Assembly: GCA_009363875.1 (NCBI GenBank)
Contig: CM018687.1
Coordinates: 16,244,963-16,308,962, forward strand
Origin: Mikania micrantha
Lineage: Eukaryota > Streptophyta > Magnoliopsida > Asterales > Asteraceae
DNA: 64,000 bases
Direction: 5' to 3'
Part shown: positions 58,001-64,000 of the stretch, piece after piece
How positions within the stretch are numbered: the stretch's first letter is position 1
Layout of the letters: each line of letters opens with the position of its first letter
The notes under the pieces: generated by a model
What the model was told of the DNA's origin: nothing
Seen by the model: only the letters and a program-made list of their open reading frames with translations
The model's database searches: none
Program-made: the position numbers and the translations under genes

Positions 58001-59008
58001 ACAACGAGAGGTTATGTGATATTATGCCTTTATGTAGATGATATGCTTATCGTTGGGAGTGATGATAAGATGATCAAATCTACTAAAGACATGTTGAAAG
58101 CGTGATTTGACATGAAAGACATGGGTCTAGCTGATGTGATTCTTGGTGTAAAGATCAATAGAACCCAAAATGGTCTTGTGTTGAGTCAATCTCACTACGT
58201 GGACAAAATCCTTGAAAAGTTCAATGCGGGGGATACGAGTGTGGCTCAAACTCCAATAGATACCACCCAACATCTATCGAAAAATAGAGGTGAGGGTGTT
58301 GCTCAGTTGGAGTATTCAAGGATTATTGGCAGTCTGATGTATCTAATGACATGTACACGACCAGACATAGCATATGCTGTGAGCAGGCTAAGTAGATATA
58401 CTAGTAATCCAAGCTCTGAACATTGGAAGAGCATGATAAGATTACTAAGGTACTTAAGATACACAAGAAACTATGGACTGCATTATGGCCGAGATCCAGC
58501 TGTTATCGAAGGATACAGTGATGCGAACTGGATATCCGATATGAAAGATTCCAAATCCACAAGTGGTTATGTGTTCACCCTTGGTGGAGCAGCTATAGCT
58601 TGGAAGTCGTCTAAGCAAACTCTTATAGCTAGATATACGATGGAATCTGAGTTTATCGCGTTAGATAAAGCTGGAGAAGAAGCAGAATGGCTACGTCAAT
58701 TTGTGGAAGACGTTCCAAGATGGCCAAAGCCTATGTCGGCTATTTGCATACATTGTGATTGTCAATCGGCTATTGGTAGAGCTCAAAGTGCAATGTATAA
58801 TGGCAAATCGAGGCACATTCGACGTAGACATAATACGATATGACAACTACTCTCAATGGGAGTTATCTCAATTGACTATGTGAGGTCAAAAGATAACATA
58901 GCGGATCCGTTTACAAAAGGCTTAAGCAGAGAGTTAGTGCACAAGTCGTCAAGAGGAATGGGACTAAAGCCCTTTGAACAAGTTTGTACAAAGGAAAACC
59001 TATCCTAG
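55019..59008 (+). pseudogene. gag-pol polyprotein of element 3, two in-frame TGA codons
   Basis: Capsid-like region (residues about 30-220), a CCHC knuckle CYNCGEHGHRVNKC (about 277-290), protease DTGA (about 332), integrase with an HHCC region (WHGRLGHV, CTTCVEAK) and core D (IHTDVCDL), D (RSDRGGEY), E (LAERKNR), reverse transcriptase with QMDVKTAFLNG and intact YVDD (58031-58042), and RNase H (YSDANW, MESEFIAL). TGA at 58103-58105 lies in reverse transcriptase just before FDMKDMG, and TGA at 58841-58843 lies near the C-terminus. Both positions are normally Arg in relatives, as far as I recall, so CGA to TGA is likely. The frame ends at TAG 59006-59008. Confidence 0.92.
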
Positions 59009-59556
59009 AAGATTGGAGATCCCATGACCTAGGCTCAATAGGACAACTTAATTGTATGAATTAAGGTCACTGTGAGGGAGTACCTCAAATATAAAAGGGA
59101 GTTGAATACTTCCTAGTTCATTCCTTTATCAAATCAGTGATAAAAATTGAGGATAAGCATAATGTGGTTAATGATTATGTGTGAATCATAAAGAACCTGA
59201 TGCTTTTAATGATCTATAGTGATCACCTATGTGAGAGAGAAGTGGGGTCGCTTCGAATGGATTTGTGGGGGGCGCAAATCCTAGAGCTCTTGCAGAACCA
59301 GGCTAGTGTTCCATGACCATAACGGACACAACAATGAGGGGTTAACCAAACCAGGAAGAGTATTGTGTGAAATGTAATAACGTCTACGTAAACAGGGATT
59401 GGTTCAAGGACATCGCGTCTACTAATCGCTAGGAGACAAAGTACATATCACAAAGGAGGGTTCAAAGGGAACACCTACTTCTCCTGCAATACTCAACCGC
59501 TGAAATTTTATCGTGACACTTGAGTGTAAGGATCGATTTCTATTCATGTGGGGGAT
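59009..59556 (+). other. 3' untranslated region of element 3
   Basis: Non-coding sequence between the gag-pol stop and the 3' LTR. Confidence 0.7.
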
Positions 59557-60262
59557 TGTTGGAAAATTAGTGAATAGAAAATAATATAAAATTATGTGAA
59601 TTCATTATTTGTGAATTCATTAGCCATCAAGTGTGAATTCATTAGCCATTAAGTGTAAATTTAACTCTATGTTAATGGCTACAATAATGTGCATTTGTTA
59701 GCCTTGATGGTGGCTCTTTGCCTAACCAATCTACTAGTATAAATAGAGGACATATCTTCTATTTCTAATAGAGAAAAATTTGGCTATAAGTTGGTGTTAG
59801 AAATTGGCAAGAAATTGGTGCTACTCTTTGCACTTGTGCTAGCAACTTTGTGTTGCTTTACGTGACTAAGATCGATCAAGTGCTACTACTACACTTTTGT
59901 TTCAGGTAACATTTCGGGTTTTCGGTTAACTCCGGCAGTACATACTGCTTCGGCTGTTGTACCCTGGGAAACAGTCGGGTTCACCTGGGTGGCCCGAAAT
60001 CTGTTTTAAGGGACCTCTGTTGAACAGAAATCCTCAGCCACCGAACTCGTTTTAATTCGTTTCATTTTATGTCATACTTCTTATTTTTATTTTAATTTTA
60101 GAACTTGTTTCATCTTGTACTACATTTCTTTCCTGTAATTTAAATTTTAGTACTTGTATGTTTCTTGTAAAAATGTATTTTTCATTGTGTATTTATCTGA
60201 ATTGTAATTCGAGTAATTGAATAATAAAAGTGTTTATTTATTTTGTGAACGGTGTTCCTACA
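59557..60262 (+). repeat. 3' LTR of element 3
   Basis: 706 bp, preceded by GTGGGGGAT (short polypurine tract) and followed by CCAAT. TATAAATA at 59738-59745. Confidence 0.93.
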
Positions 60263-60386
60263 CCAATTAAACCGAAGTTAAATGGTTCGGTTCTTAGTTC
60301 AAGTTTCATATTACAAAAACCCGAATAAACCAACCCGAGCAACCCGAAACCCGAGGAACCAACCCGAACGACACCCTAGTTCAAAC

Positions 60387-60720
60387 CATGGGTCGGGTCG
60401 TGGGTCGAGTCATGGCTCGGACCATCAGTCGGTTATTATTTAGCTCATGGTCCACTCATGAGTCGTGTCATGGGGCAGTTCATGGATCGGATCATGGTTT
60501 GAGTCATGGGTCATCGGGTTGGGTCATGGTTTGGTTAACGGGTCTGGTCATTGTTTAAGTCATGGGTCGGGTAATTGTTTGTCATGGATCGGGTCATAGT
60601 TTGGGTCATGGTTCGAGTCATGTTTCGGGTCATAGTTTGAACCATGGTTCGCGTCACGGGTCAGTGATGGTTTCGGTAATGGGTCTGGTCATGAATTTGG
60701 TCTTGGTCTGGTCATGATAG
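60387..60720. repeat. degenerate GGTCATGG minisatellite
   Basis: Dozens of GGGTCATGGNTCGG-like units of 10-15 bp with strong drift. There is no coding. Confidence 0.75.
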
Positions 60721-61188
60721 TTGATTTCATATTACTTTCAGTCTAAATTGTAAGCACATTTGATGTGCATTTGCTTTAAGTGAGTTATTCATGTGTTTAC
60801 CGTTTTCACAAGGTAGATGGTGATTTGAACATTTCATAACGTCATTTCTACAATTTAATTTTCATCATTAGAGAACACAGCGTTTTCAATAAAATTATTA
60901 GATGGTGAATAGATAATTGATAATGACCCCATCATACAATACTATAACATAAATTATTATATCAATAATCAATAAAAGATCTCTTAATTGATTGATTGAA
61001 GCCTTTATTGGTTATTCAAGGTGAAAATTTGAATGTATGATTAAGTTAGATGCCTATTTATTGCCTCAACCTAAACATTGGTGTGACCATAATTTTAATT
61101 ATTTGAATTAAGTTTAATTTATTTGCCTTTTTTTTCTTCCTGAAATTTATTGTTTTAATTACAATCAAAGAATCAAGTTTCATAAATG
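60721..61188. other. AT-rich DNA, no gene seen
   Basis: Nothing recognisable. Confidence 0.4.
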
Positions 61189-61198
61189 TTCCATCTTA

Positions 61199-61432
61199 TT
61201 TTTTTAGAACGGCGAAGGTCTGAATCGTGTGAACTCACTGTTTCCAGGCCATGTCACCAAGGTCTAGTTACTTGGACCTCCCATGAGCCACCACAACCCA
61301 GCCAGGAAGAAACCCCACTGAGAAAACCCCCTGACCCCCCTCTGACCTCTTTTTCGCTCCGAGAGGATTTTGAACCCAAGACCTTCTATTTGAAAGAATC
61401 TCGATGTAACACTGAGGTACTGCCTCATTGGT
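61199..61432 (-). mobile_element. SINE, family of 62753-62983
   Basis: The minus strand starts CCAATGAGGCAGTACCTC, has B box GGTTCAAAATCC, a GGGGGGTCAGGGGGTTTTC block, and ends CCTTCGCCGTTCTAAAAAAA. Flanked by TTCCATCTTA at 61189-61198 and 61433-61442. Confidence 0.8.
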
Positions 61433-61593
61433 TTCCATCTTACATCTTTACAAATGCTAAAATCTTTTTATTTATCTTTGATTGCTACTTTAACGTTAAT
61501 CGGTGCATGTATTTTCTTCAATCTTTTTTTTTTAAACTCTAAATGCTAAAATCCTCACCCTATCCCTTGATTACCTTTTTTTTTAGGAACTGA

Positions 61594-61870
61594 TTATTCA
61601 CACACCTAACTTTATTATTTTAACACCCTCACCGACCATATACGTCTCGTATATGAGTCTAATCATTAGCACTGACAACCAATGATTGGTCACGTATAGA
61701 GCCGCGTATAGGACCTATACAACGTGTAAAGGTTCTTACTCCTCGTATATGAGTCCAATCATTGACGCCTACAACATCTGATACCCAATGACTGTCCTCT
61801 ATACGTCTCATATAGACCTATAAGAGACGTATAGAAGGTGTGGGGTGTGTGATGTGGGTGCAAGAATAAC
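61594..61870. mobile_element. MITE-like element, TTATTYACACACC family, copy 2
   Basis: TTATTCACACACCTAAC to GGGTGCAAGAATAAC, with interior CTCGTATATGAG and ATACGTCTCATATAGA palindromic motifs. Sibling of 16723-17004. Confidence 0.6.
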
Positions 61871-62195
61871 AGAATCTTTTTTCTATCCTACAAATTTATA
61901 AATCCGTAGGGTATTATCAAAAGGAACATTCCAAGATTGACAATAAAACAAAGAGACCATCAAACATATTCAAAATCACACTTGCATCATGCCATCATCT
62001 TCCCTCACATACGACTTCAACACAATCAAGAAATTCAAAGTCATGTTGTAAATTCAAACATACACGTATCCTTCGAAAAATCGCTATGGGGACAGACCGA
62101 CAGTTGCTGCTTACCACTTATTTGTTCCCCTCAAACCAAAAAATTAACCTTGAAAATAAAATTTAGTAATATATATATATATATATATATATATA

Positions 62196-62618
62196 GAGGG
62201 AGGTTCCATAGAAAACCTTCATATTTGAGAAAACTTAGAAAACTATTCACAATTGTTATTAATCAATTTCGTTTTTCGTTTTTTATTTTACATTTTGTTT
62301 TATTATAAGGTTAGATTTGTGAACAAAAATAAAAAAAGAAAAAAATATATGCAATTCATGTTATTACATATATGTAACTCATTGATTACGTATATGTAAC
62401 TTGTGAACTACATTTTCAAGTTACATATATGTAACTTTATAGATTACATATACGTAACTTCGTGAACTAGATATTTTTATTAAAAAAATTTTCTTGTTTA
62501 TAACATTTCTAAGCTAATAATAAAAAATCATGATTTTTTTTTTAAAAAATTGATTGGTTAGTAGGAGTTTTCTTAGTTTTCTCCAAAGTGAGGAGTTTTC
62601 TTTTGAACCCTCCCCTTT
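62196..62618. mobile_element. MITE inserted in a TA microsatellite
   Basis: Flanked on both sides by (TA)n. The left end GAGGGAGGTTCCATAGAAAAC and the right end GTTTTCTTTTGAACCCTCCCC are imperfect inverted repeats. The interior repeats TTACATATATGTAACT. The (TA)n flanks resemble the Micron-type MITEs described in rice; the assignment is tentative. Confidence 0.6.
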
Positions 62619-62752
62619 ATATATATATATATTAAAATCCTAATCACCTTCTCCATCCGGTAAGATTTTTGTAATCATTTCTTAAACTTTAATTTCTAAG
62701 TGTTAGTTAATAAACCAAGTTGAAAAAGGCCTAACTAGTAATTTAAAACCAA

Positions 62753-62983
62753 CCAATGAGGCATTGTCTCAATACTATCTCAAGATTCTTTCAAATGAGA
62801 GGTCTTGGGTTCAAATCCTTCACGCAGCGAAATAGGGTCTGAGGGGGGTCAGGGGGTTTTCCTAGTGGGATTTCCTCCTGGGATGGTTGTGATGGCTCAT
62901 GGGAGGTCCAGGTAACTAGAACTTGGTGACATGGCCTGGAAACAGTGGGTTCACACGATTGAGACCTTCGCCGTTCAAAAAAA
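62753..62983 (+). mobile_element. SINE, complete copy
   Basis: Starts CCAATGAGGCATTGTCTC, B box GGTTCAAATCC, ends CCTTCGCCGTTC plus an A run. Flanked by a perfect 16-bp duplication AGTAATTTAAAACCAA (62737-62752, 62984-62999). The window has one other full copy (61199) and one deleted copy (39661). Confidence 0.88.
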
Positions 62984-62999
62984 AGTAATTTAAAACCAA

Positions 63000-63695
63000 G
63001 TTTAGTATTAATTATAATAAGTCAAACCATCACTAACTCATTTTAAAAAAAAAATTTCATTATAAATTTATTCACCTATTAACATAATAACTGAAGTTTG
63101 ATTTACGAAATCAGATTGTTGATGATAATTTAAACGATAGTTGTATTTATTTTGTACATAAATAGTAACTTAAAAAAACTCTACGTATACGTTGTTTTGG
63201 AAGTGGTACCGAGTCAGTCCCTAAGTATCTGCTTCTACTAAATACGCTATAACCCTCAGAATGGGCCTTGTGGCTACATAGAAAAGGACACATCTTTAAA
63301 TATATTGTATTTTTATTATGCCTTTGTATATGAAATATAATTTGATTGTCATTTTTTAGTGTGACCACACCTAATCTGACCCAACTTAAACACAAACAAT
63401 CCCAAACAATTTTCGCCCGTGAAAAAAAAATTCTGGTCTCATGGTTTGTCACATTGCATACGTCACCATCAACCACATATTTAAGAACAAATCTTGATTT
63501 GTTTTCTTGAATTTGTTTCTAGAAATATATATCAATAAAGAGAAGGTGAAAAAAAGTAAAATAAAAGCCTTGAAACCTATATCTTGGCCTAAGTGATGAT
63601 CTTCATATTGAACCTATTTTGAAGAAAACAGTTTGGTAGTGATTGGATCGGTGGTTGTTACAAAGATAGATTGATGGTAATAAAAAAGGGGTGTT
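63000..63695. other. AT-rich DNA, no gene seen
   Basis: The short minus-strand ORF at 63147-63476 has no motif and is not supported. Confidence 0.4.
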
Positions 63696-64000
63696 GTTAT
63701 TCTCACACCCACTTTTTTAAAAATACACCCCTGAGACGGCCCGTAATGGCCATTACGGCCCGTCTCAGGCCTCGGTCAAACATTCGCTCCTGACAACCTG
63801 TTCCAATGATTGGGAGCAAGACGGGCCGTAATGGCCAGGACGGCCCGTCTCATTCATCGTACAGACATTCTCTGACATCCTAAGACAATGATTTGAATCA
63901 AGACGGGCCGTACTGACCTTTACGGGCCGTCTTGCCCAGACGGCCTAGTTTGGCCATTTCACCCCAAAACCAGGCCGTACTGACCTTTACGGGCCGTCTT
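63696..64000. mobile_element. palindrome-rich MITE-like element, cut by the window end
   Basis: Begins GTTATTCTCACACCCAC, like the ends of the two MITEs above, but the interior consists of GC-rich inverted motifs (GACGGGCCGTAATGGCC and relatives). The near-perfect palindrome at 63733-63766 has arms GAGACGGCCCGTAATGG. The right end is outside the window. Confidence 0.5.

Larger units (their letters stand above)
53634..60262 (+). mobile_element. young Ty1/copia retrotransposon, element 3 (6.6 kb)
   Basis: Two 706-bp LTRs (53634-54339 and 59557-60262) differ at about four positions. They are flanked by a perfect duplication CCAAT (53629-53633, 60263-60267). A single gag-pol frame (55019-59008) carries two TGA codons. 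I did not see the usual TGGTATCAGAGC primer site; the bases after the LTR are ATCTTAAAACAG. The lineage within copia was not assigned. It is the youngest of the three copia elements here. Confidence 0.95.
53257..60378. mobile_element. hAT-type MITE split by the copia insertion
   Basis: The left part (53257-53633) starts TAGGGGTGTG and is rich in ACCCGAA. The right part (60263-60378) ends GACACCCTA. The outer flanks GTTCAAAT (53249-53256) and GTTCAAAC (60379-60386) form the 8-bp duplication with one change. Removing the copia leaves a MITE of about 490 bp. Confidence 0.75.

Overview
The window is plant nuclear DNA, almost certainly a eudicot. The evidence is one intron-containing TORTIFOLIA1-like microtubule-associated protein gene with plant splice sites, set in AT-rich DNA packed with plant-type transposons (Sirevirus-like Ty1/copia, hAT, Mutator-like and PIF/Harbinger-like elements, tRNA-derived SINEs). 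The type of accessory ORF in the Sirevirus-like elements makes me lean to Asteraceae, but that is an impression and was not tested. There are no prokaryotic features. I saw no tRNA or rRNA genes.

Layout. 1-2572: AT-rich DNA and a degenerate repeat. 2573-15496: Sirevirus-like element 1 (12.9 kb). 15497-20961: the rest of that repeat, a SINE, small MITEs, a TATG microsatellite and a second related degenerate repeat. 20962-21738: a Mutator-like foldback element. 22014-24566: a decayed hAT transposon of the TTF/MYM type. 24971-38728: Sirevirus-like element 2 (13.8 kb), with target-site duplication AAACC. 38842-45240: a SINE, an internally deleted hAT with a perfect 8-bp duplication, a poly-A retroposon, another hAT relic and SINE fragments. 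45866-51888 (minus strand): the only host gene, four coding exons, with introns enlarged by MITEs. 52143-60386: a hAT-type MITE just upstream of the gene, then a second hAT-type MITE split by a very young 6.6-kb copia element (53634-60262, duplication CCAAT, LTRs differing at about 4 of 706 sites). 60387-64000: tandem repeats, two SINEs of one family, MITEs, and a GC-rich palindromic repeat cut by the window end.

The two Sirevirus-like elements are the most interesting part. Both carry gag-pol and then a long accessory ORF (about 1,150 codons) before the 3' LTR. In both, the accessory ORF is preceded by what looks like its own expression module: an array of CATTCGGCGAATG-type palindromes, a TATATAAA box, a CAG|GTA donor about 160 bp downstream, a second palindrome array inside the predicted intron, and a TTTTTCAG acceptor one base before the ATG. 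This repeats the logic of the LTR-leader-gag end (palindromes, TATA, leader, palindromes, ATG). The accessory protein has no visible membrane segment. It has basic patches, a coiled coil, a long acidic tract and a conserved C-terminal domain, so the usual label 'env-like' is doubtful.

All three copia elements are coding-defective: stops and frameshifts in all, loss of the protease motif in element 1, and loss of one reverse-transcriptase catalytic aspartate in element 2. Most short ORFs elsewhere are spurious or antisense shadows.
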